Source: Tannerellaceae bacterium
GTDB lineage: Bacteria > Bacteroidota > Bacteroidia > Bacteroidales > Tannerellaceae
Assembly: GCA_031265595.1 (NCBI GenBank)
Contig: JAISCM010000198.1
Span: forward strand, 1-7,631
Direction of reading: 5' to 3'
Length of the DNA stretch: 7,631 nucleotides
The notes beneath the pieces were generated by a model, which was not told the origin of the DNA, did not search any database, and worked only from the letters and a program-made list of their open reading frames with translations. Each line of letters opens with the position of its first letter. Within the stretch, counting starts at the first letter, position 1. Of the stretch, positions 1 to 6,344 are shown one piece after another. A program made the translations under genes and the position numbers.

Positions 1-743
1 GCGTAGGAAGCAACGATGCCGGCTATATTAAATGTTTTGCTGGGAGCCATAAAGGTGATGCAGGAGGAAGAGGCTGCTTCGGAAATGGCGGGGAAAGGAT
101 AGTGCCGGTAGCCCGGATAGGCCATTTCGGCATGTATTTCGTCTGAAATGATGAGTATATGATGCTTCGCACAGATCTCAGCCAATCGGATCAGGGTTTC
201 TTTCGGCCATACGATACCTCCCGGATTATGCGGGTTGGAGAGGATAAGTAATTTACACCCGTCGCCTGCGATGGTTTCCAATTGCTCAAAGTCCATCTCG
301 TAGGTTCCGTTTACCCGTTTCAGCGGATTATGTACGACCATACGCCCCATGCTTTCCGGCACGGCACGAAACGGAAGGTATATGGGAGGCTGTATAATTA
401 CCTTGTCGCCGGGCTGGGTAAAGCAGTCGATAGTAAAAGCTATTCCTTTTACGATTCCGGGTATATAGCTGATCCACTCCTGCTTTACGTCCCACGCATA
501 GCGTTGTTTAAGCCAGTTGATAATACTATTGTAATAACCGGCGGAAGCAAACGTGTATCCGAAAATTTCATGCGAGCAGCGTTCTTTTATTGCTTCCACA
601 ATGAAATCGGGGGTACGGAAGTCCATGTCTGCTACCCATAGCGGCGTAAGGGCGGCATTTCCATATCGTTCTTCAAGCTTGTCTACTTTTATGCAATGCG
701 TCCCTTTGCGATTGATAATCTCATCAAAATTGTATTGTTTCAT
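1..743 (-). CDS. MalY/PatB-family PLP-dependent C-S lyase/aminotransferase, C-terminus cut by window edge
   Basis: This is a fold-type I pyridoxal-phosphate enzyme of the MalY/PatB group, cytosolic, which typically cleaves cystathionine or cysteine C-S bonds and can have aminotransferase activity. Translation from the ATG at 741-743 gives 247 residues before the window edge; relatives have about 385-390, so roughly the last third is missing. Visible marks are the N-terminal LWVADMDF segment typical of the group, the NPHNPGG loop (N173 expected to contact the PLP ring oxygen), SDEIH (D201 expected to pair with the PLP pyridine nitrogen), and APSKTFNIAG with K236 as the Schiff-base lysine. There are no internal stops. 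The start is preceded by GACAGGAA, a weak ribosome site, and by a TAnnTTTG element. The family call is firm; whether it acts on cystathionine, cysteine or another amino acid cannot be read from the sequence, so no symbol is given. Confidence 0.92.
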   Translation of the reverse strand, partial: MKQYNFDEIINRKGTHCIKVDKLEERYGNAALTPLWVADMDFRTPDFIVEAIKERCSHEIFGYTFASAGYYNSIINWLKQRYAWDVKQEWISYIPGIVKGIAFTIDCFTQPGDKVIIQPPIYLPFRAVPESMGRMVVHNPLKRVNGTYEMDFEQLETIAGDGCKLLILSNPHNPGGIVWPKETLIRLAEICAKHHILIISDEIHAEMAYPGYRHYPFPAISEAASSSCITFMAPSKTFNIAGIVASY

Positions 744-765
744 TTCCTGTCTTTGTTTTAGCGAA

Positions 766-773
766 CAAAGATA
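766..773 (-). promoter_or_regulatory. Candidate Bacteroidetes -7 box for the MalY/PatB gene
   Basis: Read on the minus strand this is TATCTTTG, an exact fit to TAnnTTTG, 22 bases before the ATG at 743. No TTG-type -33 box sits at the expected 18-20 bp, so the promoter call is tentative. It would give a 5' leader of roughly 15 bases. Confidence 0.4.
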
Positions 774-876
774 AGGATTTTTGCATGGAATGATTAAAAG
801 GATTTGCTCAACATATACGATTGGGTGGATGTAGCTGTCCCGTCGTCTTCATAGGCAAGCGTTCCTCCCTTGTATA

Positions 877-1542
877 TTAAAGTCTTTCAATTAACTTTTC
901 AAACCTTTCAATAAATTTATGAAGCGCAGTGCCCCCAAGTTGCAATGATTTGTTCACAGCCTGTGGAGTAAGCCCCATTTTTTCTGCTATGAATTTCTGC
1001 GTGTTCTCTTCCAGCAGATATCCGTATGTTATTTTCGCTTGTTTATCAGACAACTTCTTTATAATTGTATCTGCCATAAAACACTCCACATCAAATTCTT
1101 CATTCACCTCTTGATTCGACGTCCGTATAACAAGGCGATCTATTTTATTTAGCGAATCAAAGGCTCTCCCCGAATGTCGGAAGGCTTCTCCATCCGAAAT
1201 ACGTATTGTTTCTTTTGCAAAATCAATAGACCCTATCCCTATAGATAAGCGGGCGTCCCATGTAGAAATCCTTCTTAGGGATGAGTGTTTGAAGCTTTCC
1301 CGTGCGGATATTAACCTTAACCGAATTAACAAGGCAACTCTCAAAGAATCTTTCGCATTTGTTACTTTTATCTGGAAAGAGTCACCCCTGTACATCTCAA
1401 ATGCTAAAGTCTTCTCTTTCTCCTCTCTGCACGATATATCATCTATGGTTTTTTTAAGAGCGTCAATCAGACTATCTCTATCCTCACCCCTGAGTTTAGT
1501 AAATCCAACAACATCACCCGTTATAATACCATAAATACCCAT
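877..1542 (-). CDS. SatD-family protein with C-terminal helix-turn-helix-like segment
   Basis: A 221-residue soluble protein without signal peptide or membrane segment. The motif order matches the SatD family (named after satD of the Streptococcus mutans secretion and acid tolerance locus; biochemical role unknown): ITGDVVGFTK (D10), YRGDSFQ (G53-D54, Q57), RLSIGIGSI (98-106) and DGEAFRHSGRAFD (117-129). The GDVVGFT, GDSF and IGIG spacing also faintly recalls class III nucleotide cyclases, but the full catalytic set is not evident. Residues about 181-200 (TQKFIAEKMGLTPQAVNKSL) read as a helix-turn-helix, suggesting nucleic-acid binding; this is inference from pattern only. The ATG at 1540-1542 lies just after a good promoter and three palindromes, so self-regulation is possible. 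The DUF3307 partner gene that, from memory, often accompanies SatD proteins in Bacteroidetes is absent: the next gene downstream is the PLP enzyme, 133 bp away. Confidence 0.75.
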   Translation of the reverse strand: MGIYGIITGDVVGFTKLRGEDRDSLIDALKKTIDDISCREEKEKTLAFEMYRGDSFQIKVTNAKDSLRVALLIRLRLISARESFKHSSLRRISTWDARLSIGIGSIDFAKETIRISDGEAFRHSGRAFDSLNKIDRLVIRTSNQEVNEEFDVECFMADTIIKKLSDKQAKITYGYLLEENTQKFIAEKMGLTPQAVNKSLQLGGTALHKFIERFEKLIERL

Positions 1543-1562
1543 AGTTTTACCTATATATGCTA

Positions 1563-1593
1563 CAAAAGTAATACTTTTTTCAATATAATCAAC
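1563..1593 (-). promoter_or_regulatory. Bacteroidetes-type promoter of the SatD-family gene
   Basis: On the minus strand: GTTG (1593-1590), exactly 19 bp, then TACTTTTG (1570-1563), an exact TAnnTTTG. Transcription should begin near 1557, leaving a leader of about 15 bases before the ATG at 1542. The -33 box lies inside the left arm of the first palindrome of the 28-bp array, so a protein bound there would compete with RNA polymerase. Confidence 0.65.
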
Positions 1594-1663
1594 CTTGAGA
1601 GGTTGATTTTAAGAAATCAACCCTGGGAGGTTGATTTTGGGAAATCAACCTTGAGAGGTTGAT
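1588..1663. repeat. Three 20-bp palindromes at exact 28-bp period
   Basis: Units at 1588-1607, 1616-1635 and 1644-1663. Each is ATCAACC, six bases, GGTTGAT. The first and third have the same centre (TTGAGA); the second has CTGGGA. Spacers are 8 bases. The arms can also pair across units: GGTTGATTT with AAATCAACC at 1601-1622 and again at 1629-1650, 9-bp stems with 4-base loops, which are stronger than the within-unit 7-bp stems and mutually exclusive with them. The first unit covers the -33 box of the SatD gene. It could be an operator set or a repetitive intergenic element. Confidence 0.9.
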
Positions 1664-1796
1664 CGCTAACAATTTCCTGCCGACCTGCCGTAATTGCACG
1701 GTTTTGTATAATTTTACTTTAACCGATTTAAAAAACGTGAGAAAATCCCCCCTGTCAAGCTACTTTTTCATTTCTTCTTTCAGCTTTCAGTTTGCT

Positions 1797-1815
1797 TGTA
1801 AACAGTTGGTTTACA
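1797..1815. repeat. Small hairpin, 7-bp stem
   Basis: TGTAAAC (1797-1803) and GTTTACA (1809-1815) with a 5-base loop. It sits between the tandem heptamers at 1777-1790 and the stronger hairpin at 1826-1855. It may be chance, but it adds to the density of dyads in this block. Confidence 0.5.
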
Positions 1816-1825
1816 GAACGAAATA

Positions 1826-1855
1826 CTGAAAGCAGATGTTTCAGTCTGCTTTCAG
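1826..1855. repeat. Perfect 11-bp inverted repeat with 8-base loop
   Basis: CTGAAAGCAGA (1826-1836) pairs with TCTGCTTTCAG (1845-1855). The loop itself contains GTTTCAG, a one-mismatch copy of the heptamer. No T-run follows on either side, so it does not look like an intrinsic terminator. Confidence 0.85.
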
Positions 1856-1886
1856 CCGGAAACCGGAGGCAAGGTCTTTATTTCAT

Positions 1887-2002
1887 AAAAAAAGTCTTCG
1901 CGATGATATAAAAAAGTCTTCGCGATGACTCGATAGAGAGTCCGCGATGGTTTGGTAAAGAGTCCGCGAAGACTTGCTGGAGACATCGCGAAGACTTTTT
2001 TT
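1887..2002. repeat. Dyad-symmetric array: five CGCG cores at exact 22-bp period inside a 19-bp inverted repeat
   Basis: CGCG begins at 1899, 1921, 1943, 1965 and 1987, four intervals of exactly 22 bp. The first two sit in AGTCTTCGCGATG, the third in AGTCCGCGATG, the fourth in AGTCCGCGAAGACT, and the fifth is the first unit inverted (CATCGCGAAGACT). The outer ends are a perfect 19-bp inverted pair, 1887-1905 with 1984-2002, each ending in a run of seven A or T. The dyad centre of the outer repeat coincides with the middle core (1943-1946). As RNA it would be a long-loop stem with U-runs on both strands, so bidirectional termination is possible; as DNA, 22 bp places every core on about the same face of the helix. 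Confidence 0.88.
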
Positions 2003-2037
2003 TCCTTTCGCCGGCCTATAATTTTTTTTTGAAAGAA

Positions 2038-2071
2038 GGCTGAAAGCAGACTGAAAGGACTTCTTTCAGCC
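2038..2071 (-). terminator. Hairpin downstream of the transporter gene, possible terminator
   Basis: GGCTGAAAG (2038-2046) pairs with CTTTCAGCC (2063-2071), a 9-bp stem with 16-base loop; a rival 7-bp stem with 5-base loop forms from 2051-2057 and 2063-2069. It lies about 100 bp after the transporter stop. The sequence that follows on the minus strand is pyrimidine-rich but not a clean T-run, so its action as a terminator is uncertain; the structure itself is clear. Confidence 0.35.
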
Positions 2072-2173
2072 AAAGCCTTTTATACACAAACACTTATAAG
2101 CCGGCTGAAAGCTGAAAGACAGGGTTAAATAGTAGATAGTGGAGAGGCATATTTTAGTAAGATCGGATATAAA

Positions 2174-3853
2174 TTACGCATAGAAGAATAAAATCATTAA
2201 TTGGGCGGTGAGTACGCGGAGGAACATGGTGATGGGGTAAACCGTGGCATACCCTACGGCGGGGGAATCGTTTCCTGCCGTGGCGTTTGCGTAGGCTAAG
2301 GCCGGGGGGTCGGTGGTGCTGCCGGCGATCAATCCCATCAGGGTGAAGTAATTTATTCGGAAGAAAAATCGTCCGATAAAGCCTATAATTAATAAAGGTA
2401 TAGTAGTAATTGCAAATCCGTAGCCTATCCAGGATAATCCGCCCTGGTGTACGATTGTATCTACGAAGCCTTCGCCGGCGCTTAGTCCTACGCAGGCAAG
2501 GAAGAGGGCGATACCTACTTCGCGCAGCATAAGGTTGGCGCTTTGGGTGGTGTAGGTGATCAGTTTATAGCGGTAGCCAAACCGGCTGACTAAGATGGCT
2601 ACAATAAGCGGCCCGCCGGCCAGGCCTAATTTAACCGATTGCGGAATGCCGGGGAATGCAATGGGGATACTGCCGAGAATGATCCCTAACGCGATACCTA
2701 CAAAGATGGTGATCAGGTTGGGTTCATTCAGCCGTTTGAAGGAGTTGCCGAATATTTCTTCTACTTTGGCCACGGCTGGTTCGCTGCCTACTACCGTCAG
2801 GCGGTCGCCGATCTGCATGGTTAGTCCGCGATTGGCCACCAAGTCTACGCCGGCACGGTTGATGCGGGTGATATTCACGCCGTGTAATCGCCGCAACTGG
2901 AGCTCGCCAAGCTTTTTGCCGTTCAGCTCCGGCTTGGTTACTACGATACGGCGGCTTACGAACTGGCTATCGGCCGGGATCCACTGTTTGCGGTCCATTT
3001 CTATTTCCTGTCCTATAAATGTTTTAACCGCTTCCGCATCGTGTTCGGTGGTGATAACAAATATTTTATCATCGCTATGCAATACTGTTCCGCCACTTGC
3101 TATCTCAATCTTGTTAATCTCCTTCACCCAGATGCGGGAAATTACAAACTCGCGGTGTATCAACAAGGCGGATAATTCGCCGATCGTTTTTCCAAACACA
3201 GCCGGATTCTTTACGATCAGTGAAACCGGTATTGCTTCGTGTACCTGCTTACTTTCTTCTTCTTCAATTTGACGGGCTTCCTTGTCGAGGCCTATGCGGA
3301 AGGCATAGCGGACGAATAGCATCGAAAGGATAATACCCGCCACTCCCAACGGGTAAGCCACGGCATAACCAAGAGCGATCGTAGGGTCGGTATTGCCGAA
3401 TAAATCGCTGTATGCCTGCTGGGCGGCGCCTAATCCCGGCGTATTGGTGATGGCGCCCGACATAATACCCACCATCGTAGCAAGAGGAAGACCGGTTACG
3501 AAATGAAGAATAATCGTAACGCCCGCTCCGAGAAGAACAATCCCGCAAGCCAGCATATTTAAGGTAATACCTCCCTGTTTGAAAGAAGAAAAGAAACCGG
3601 GGCCTACCTGCATCCCTACAGAGAACACAAATAAGATAAGCCCGAACTCTTTAAGGAAATGAAGTATATCTTCGTGGACGCGAAACCCGAAATGCCCCAG
3701 CAGTATCCCTACGAAGAGGACTAATGTAATACCTAATGATACACCAAAGATTTTAATCTTTCCCAGTTGGATGCCTAAAGCTATCACAACAGATAAAATC
3801 AGGACAGAGTGGGCAATGCCGCTGCCCCATAATAAATCGCTAACCCATTCCAT
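2174..3853 (-). CDS. AspT/YidE/YbjL-type transporter with two RCK_C domains
   Basis: A 559-residue inner-membrane protein of the aspartate:alanine exchanger type, close in length to E. coli YidE (about 550). Residues about 12-185 form the first membrane block, about 205-285 and 295-375 two soluble RCK_C (TrkA_C) domains, and about 380-557 the second membrane block. The halves are an internal duplication: [16 protein letters not shown] with [11 protein letters not shown] (133-170) mirrors [14 protein letters not shown] with [11 protein letters not shown] (511-542). The RCK_C pair usually senses a ligand or nucleotide in this family; the substrate cannot be deduced. The ATG at 3853 is preferred over an in-frame TTG at 3868, because the predicted transcription start falls at about 3867-3869. 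Homologs, as I remember them, begin near MEW or MDW, which also fits. It stands alone, divergent from nrdD, and ends into the repeat region. Confidence 0.9.
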   Translation of the reverse strand: MEWVSDLLWGSGIAHSVLILSVVIALGIQLGKIKIFGVSLGITLVLFVGILLGHFGFRVHEDILHFLKEFGLILFVFSVGMQVGPGFFSSFKQGGITLNMLACGIVLLGAGVTIILHFVTGLPLATMVGIMSGAITNTPGLGAAQQAYSDLFGNTDPTIALGYAVAYPLGVAGIILSMLFVRYAFRIGLDKEARQIEEEESKQVHEAIPVSLIVKNPAVFGKTIGELSALLIHREFVISRIWVKEINKIEIASGGTVLHSDDKIFVITTEHDAEAVKTFIGQEIEMDRKQWIPADSQFVSRRIVVTKPELNGKKLGELQLRRLHGVNITRINRAGVDLVANRGLTMQIGDRLTVVGSEPAVAKVEEIFGNSFKRLNEPNLITIFVGIALGIILGSIPIAFPGIPQSVKLGLAGGPLIVAILVSRFGYRYKLITYTTQSANLMLREVGIALFLACVGLSAGEGFVDTIVHQGGLSWIGYGFAITTIPLLIIGFIGRFFFRINYFTLMGLIAGSTTDPPALAYANATAGNDSPAVGYATVYPITMFLRVLTAQLMILFFYA

Positions 3854-3872
3854 AGTTGAATCAATCAAGCCG

Positions 3873-3902
3873 CAAATCTACTCATTAATTAGATTAATCA
3901 AC
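3873..3902 (-). promoter_or_regulatory. Bacteroidetes-type promoter of the transporter gene
   Basis: On the minus strand: GTTG (3902-3899), 18 bp, then TAGATTTG (3880-3873), an exact TAnnTTTG. Predicted transcription start is near 3868, 15 bases before the ATG at 3853. This argues against the upstream TTG as start. Confidence 0.6.
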
Positions 3903-3922
3903 ATGAAAACTGAAAAAAGATT

Positions 3923-3951
3923 TTTCGGAAGGGATAGTTTTTCTTTCGGAA
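3923..3951. repeat. Direct repeat TTTCGGAA, 21 bp apart
   Basis: Copies at 3923-3930 and 3944-3951, spaced by two helical turns and just upstream of the transporter promoter. They may be a pair of binding sites, but an 8-mer pair in a short region is weak evidence. Confidence 0.35.
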
Positions 3952-3987
3952 AACAATTTAAACACATCTTTTTCACAACACATTGAT

Positions 3988-3999
3988 AATTATATAATT
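3988..3999. promoter_or_regulatory. AT-only perfect palindrome between transporter and nrdD
   Basis: AATTATATAATT is its own reverse complement and lies near the middle of the divergent intergenic region. It could be an operator for either gene or simple AT-rich sequence. It does not match the NrdR box or the FNR consensus well. Confidence 0.25.
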
Positions 4000-4065
4000 G
4001 TTTTCCATTTAAGAAAACTTCACATATTAGTTCAAAAAAACAGTTGTCCCGAATAGGTATGTTTA

Positions 4066-4106
4066 TATATAAATCCTTTATCTTTGTCTGTATATTTATC
4101 CTTTAT
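4066..4106 (+). repeat. 16-bp direct repeat in the nrdD leader
   Basis: TATATAAATCCTTTAT (4066-4081) and TATATTTATCCTTTAT (4091-4106) match at 14 of 16 positions and are 25 bp apart. The first copy overlaps the candidate -7 box, and a 12-bp palindrome TTTATATATAAA (4062-4073) overlaps its start. This is a plausible control site for anaerobic expression of nrdD, but no known regulator is recognised. Confidence 0.5.
4079..4086 (+). promoter_or_regulatory. Candidate -7 box for the nrdDG operon
   Basis: TATCTTTG fits TAnnTTTG exactly, 50 bases before the nrdD ATG. No TTG-type -33 box is found at 18-20 bp, so an activator may be needed, or this is not the promoter. The leader between it and the gene is A-rich; AAGAAAG just before the ATG is only a weak ribosome site. 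Confidence 0.45.
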
Positions 4107-4136
4107 ATGTGACAAAACGAAAACAAGAAGAAAGTT

Positions 4137-6344
4137 ATGATCCAGACAGTAATCAAACGCGATGGGCGAATAGTTGGCTTTAATGAAGAAAAAATCATGG
4201 GAGCCGTACGCAAAGCAATGCTTCATACCGAAAAGGGAGAAGACGCATCATTAATAAGATGTATCGCCGACTATATTTCATGCCAGGGACGCGAGCAAAT
4301 GAGCGTGGAAGAAATCCAGGATATGGTAGAGATAGAATTAATGAAAAGCCCCCGGAAAGAGGTGGCAAAGAAGTATATTGCTTATCGAGACCAACGGAGT
4401 ATCGCCCGGAAAGCCAAGACAAAAGATATGTTTCTTGAAATCATCGAAACCAAGTCTACTGATATTACGCGCGAAAATGCGAATATGAATGCAGACACGC
4501 CGGCGGGGATGATGATGAAATTCGCCAGCGAATCTACCAAGCCTTTCGTTGACGACTATTTGCTACTTCCGAACGTAAAAGAAGCGGTTCGCCTGAACTA
4601 CCTGCACATCCACGATAAGGATTATTATCCTACAAAGAGCCTCACCTGCGTACAGCACCCATTGGATAAAATACTTGGAAACGGCTTTATGGCCGGCCAT
4701 GGCGAATCACGCCCGGCCAAACGGATAGAAACGGCCAGTATGCTGGGATGTATCTCTATGGAAACAGCCCAGAACGAGATGCACGGCGGACAGGCCATTC
4801 CCGCTTTCGACTTTTATATGGCGCCGTACGTAAAGCTTACATTCGCTGAAGAGATAAAAATACTGGAACGGATAAACGGGGAAGATTATACACATTTATA
4901 TAATGTAGCAATTGCCGATTACCTGCCAAAAGAGCTGGACGGCCTAACAGGCGAAGAACGGATCGTACAGCATGCCATGAACCGGACGATAGAGCGTGTA
5001 CACCAAGCCATGGAATCGTTTATCCATAACATGAATACCATCCATTCGCGTGGGGGAAACCAGGTGGTGTTCAGCTCTATTAATTATGGTACGGATACGT
5101 CGGCCGAAGGAAGATGTATCATCCGCGAGCTATTGATCAGCACCAATGAAGGAGTAGGAAATGGGGGGACGGCTATCTTCCCCATTCAGATATGGAAAAA
5201 GAAACGGGGAGTAAGCTATCTGCCCGAAGACCGGAATTACGATTTGTATGTGCTGGCCTGTAAAGTAAGCGCCCGGCGCTTCTTTCCGAACTTCCTGAAT
5301 CTCGACGCTACGTTCAACCAACACGAGGAGTGGCGCGAAGACGACCCTCAGCGTTACTTTTACGAAGTGGCTACGATGGGATGCCGTACCCGGGTGTTTG
5401 AAAACCGGTTTGGCAGAAAAACGTCTGTCGGGCGTGGAAACCTTTCTTTTTCTACCTTGAACCTGGTTCGGATGGCTATCGAGTGTATGGAGATCGGAGA
5501 CCAGCAGGAGCGGATTGCCTGTTTTTATACAAAATTAAATGAGACGCTTGCATTGGCCGCTATACAGTTGCACAGGCGTTTTGAGTTTCAGAAGACGGCG
5601 TTGGCCAAACAATTCCCCCTGCTGATGTCTGTCCTTTGGGAAGGCTGTGAAGAGCTGAAGCCGGATGACACTATTGAACGGGTGATCAATCAGGGAACGC
5701 TTGGCATTGGTTTTATCGGATTGGCAGAAGCATTGGTAGCTTTAACGGGCAAGCATCACGGCGAAGATGAAGAGGCGCAGCAGTTGGGCCTCGGCATTGT
5801 AACATATATGCGCGACCGGATCAATGAATTTTCGGAAAAATACCAGCATAATTATAGCGTGCTGGCTACGCCGGCGGAAGGATTATCCGGGCATTTTACA
5901 CGCAGGGATAAGAAAACATTCGGTATACTGCCGGGGATAACAGACAGGGAGTATTATACAAATTCCAATCATGTGCCGGTTTACTATGTTTGCAGCGCGC
6001 ATCATAAGGCAAAGATAGAAGCGCCGTATCACGATATAACGCGCGGCGGCCACATCTTTTATGTAGAAATAGACGGCGACGCCACCCATAATCCCGAAGC
6101 CATTATGACGGTCGTGGATCTGATGGATAAACATAATATGGGATATGCGTCGGTGAACCATAACCGGAACCGCTGCTCGGATTGCGGGTACGAAAATGCA
6201 GCGTCTCAGATGAATGAATGCCCGATATGCGGAAGCATGCGTATTGACAAACTACAGCGTATAACCGGTTATCTGGTAGGAACAACCGATCGCTGGAACA
6301 GCGCTAAATTAGCCGAACTAAATGACAGAGTAGTCCATGAATAA
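4137..6344 (+). CDS. nrdD: Class III (anaerobic) ribonucleoside-triphosphate reductase
   Basis: NrdD reduces ribonucleoside triphosphates to dNTPs using a glycyl radical; it is cytosolic and destroyed by oxygen. The 735 residues fit the family (about 700-750). Residues about 1-92 are the ATP-cone (VIKRDGRIVGFNEEKI near the start) that senses ATP/dATP. The catalytic barrel follows, with QNEMHGGQAIPAFDF, C205 in SMLGC as the likely second active-site cysteine, and C416 in ATMGCRTRV as the likely thiyl-radical cysteine of the finger loop. Near the C-terminus a zinc site is formed by C680, C683, C695 and C698, then RITGYLVGTTDRWN with G711 as the expected radical glycine. The ATG at 4137 gives a complete ATP-cone. 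The gene overlaps nrdG by 8 bases. Whether formate or a thioredoxin-type protein supplies electrons cannot be settled by eye. Confidence 0.97.
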   Translation: MIQTVIKRDGRIVGFNEEKIMGAVRKAMLHTEKGEDASLIRCIADYISCQGREQMSVEEIQDMVEIELMKSPRKEVAKKYIAYRDQRSIARKAKTKDMFLEIIETKSTDITRENANMNADTPAGMMMKFASESTKPFVDDYLLLPNVKEAVRLNYLHIHDKDYYPTKSLTCVQHPLDKILGNGFMAGHGESRPAKRIETASMLGCISMETAQNEMHGGQAIPAFDFYMAPYVKLTFAEEIKILERINGEDYTHLYNVAIADYLPKELDGLTGEERIVQHAMNRTIERVHQAMESFIHNMNTIHSRGGNQVVFSSINYGTDTSAEGRCIIRELLISTNEGVGNGGTAIFPIQIWKKKRGVSYLPEDRNYDLYVLACKVSARRFFPNFLNLDATFNQHEEWREDDPQRYFYEVATMGCRTRVFENRFGRKTSVGRGNLSFSTLNLVRMAIECMEIGDQQERIACFYTKLNETLALAAIQLHRRFEFQKTALAKQFPLLMSVLWEGCEELKPDDTIERVINQGTLGIGFIGLAEALVALTGKHHGEDEEAQQLGLGIVTYMRDRINEFSEKYQHNYSVLATPAEGLSGHFTRRDKKTFGILPGITDREYYTNSNHVPVYYVCSAHHKAKIEAPYHDITRGGHIFYVEIDGDATHNPEAIMTVVDLMDKHNMGYASVNHNRNRCSDCGYENAASQMNECPICGSMRIDKLQRITGYLVGTTDRWNSAKLAELNDRVVHE

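Larger units (their letters stand above)
1776..2119. repeat. 344-bp inverted-repeat-bounded block rich in CTTTCAG/CTGAAAG
   Basis: The ends are a perfect 15-bp inverted pair: TCTTTCAGCTTTCAG at 1776-1790 and its reverse complement at 2105-2119. Inside and at the ends, the heptamer CTTTCAG occurs at 1777, 1784, 1849 and 2063, and its complement CTGAAAG at 1826, 2040, 2051, 2105 and 2112. The longer CTGAAAGCAGA occurs at 1826-1836 and 2040-2050, inverted at 1845-1855. CTTTCAGCCGG at 1849-1859 also pairs perfectly with 2101-2111. No transposase gene and no obvious target-site duplication flank it, so a MITE-like origin is only a possibility. Confidence 0.8.
1543..2173. other. 631-bp gene-free, repeat-rich intergenic region
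   Basis: No believable protein gene on either strand. From left to right it holds the promoter of the SatD gene, three 28-bp-spaced palindromes (1588-1663), an unstructured AT-rich spacer (1664-1775) in which I see nothing definite, a 344-bp block of inverted repeats (1776-2119), and a 54-bp tail to the stop of the transporter gene. Because both flanking genes run on the minus strand, the region is at once the 3' end of the transporter transcript and the 5' region of the SatD gene. Confidence 0.85.

Noticed and set aside
877..1542. Nucleotide cyclase
   Set aside because: GDVVGFT and IGIG resemble class III cyclase motifs, but the full metal- and substrate-binding set is not visible and the overall motif order fits SatD better.
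1588..2002. CRISPR-like array
   Set aside because: Only three or five units, spacers are short (8 or 18 bp) and similar to one another, units are palindromic or inverted, and no cas gene is present.
1852..2073. Minus-strand open frame of 73 codons
   Set aside because: It runs straight through the 22-bp array and heptamer hairpins, and its peptide reflects the repeats. No family resemblance or promoter.
2595..3272. Plus-strand open frame of 225 codons
   Set aside because: Entirely antisense to the transporter gene, whose protein has clear membrane and RCK_C domains; the peptide on this strand is low-complexity and Ser/Thr/Pro-rich.
3854..3868. In-frame TTG at 3868 as start of the transporter
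   Set aside because: It lies at the predicted transcription start and would add five residues with no support; the ATG at 3853 fits the promoter and the family.
3903..3986. Possible 27-residue plus-strand peptide starting MKTEKRFF
   Set aside because: Short, AT-rich, no convincing promoter or ribosome site, and it covers the direct repeat upstream of the transporter promoter.
3975..4001. ACAA...TTGT and TTGAT half-sites as an FNR-type box upstream of nrdD
   Set aside because: Spacing and symmetry are wrong for an FNR site; the half-sites are common in AT-rich DNA.
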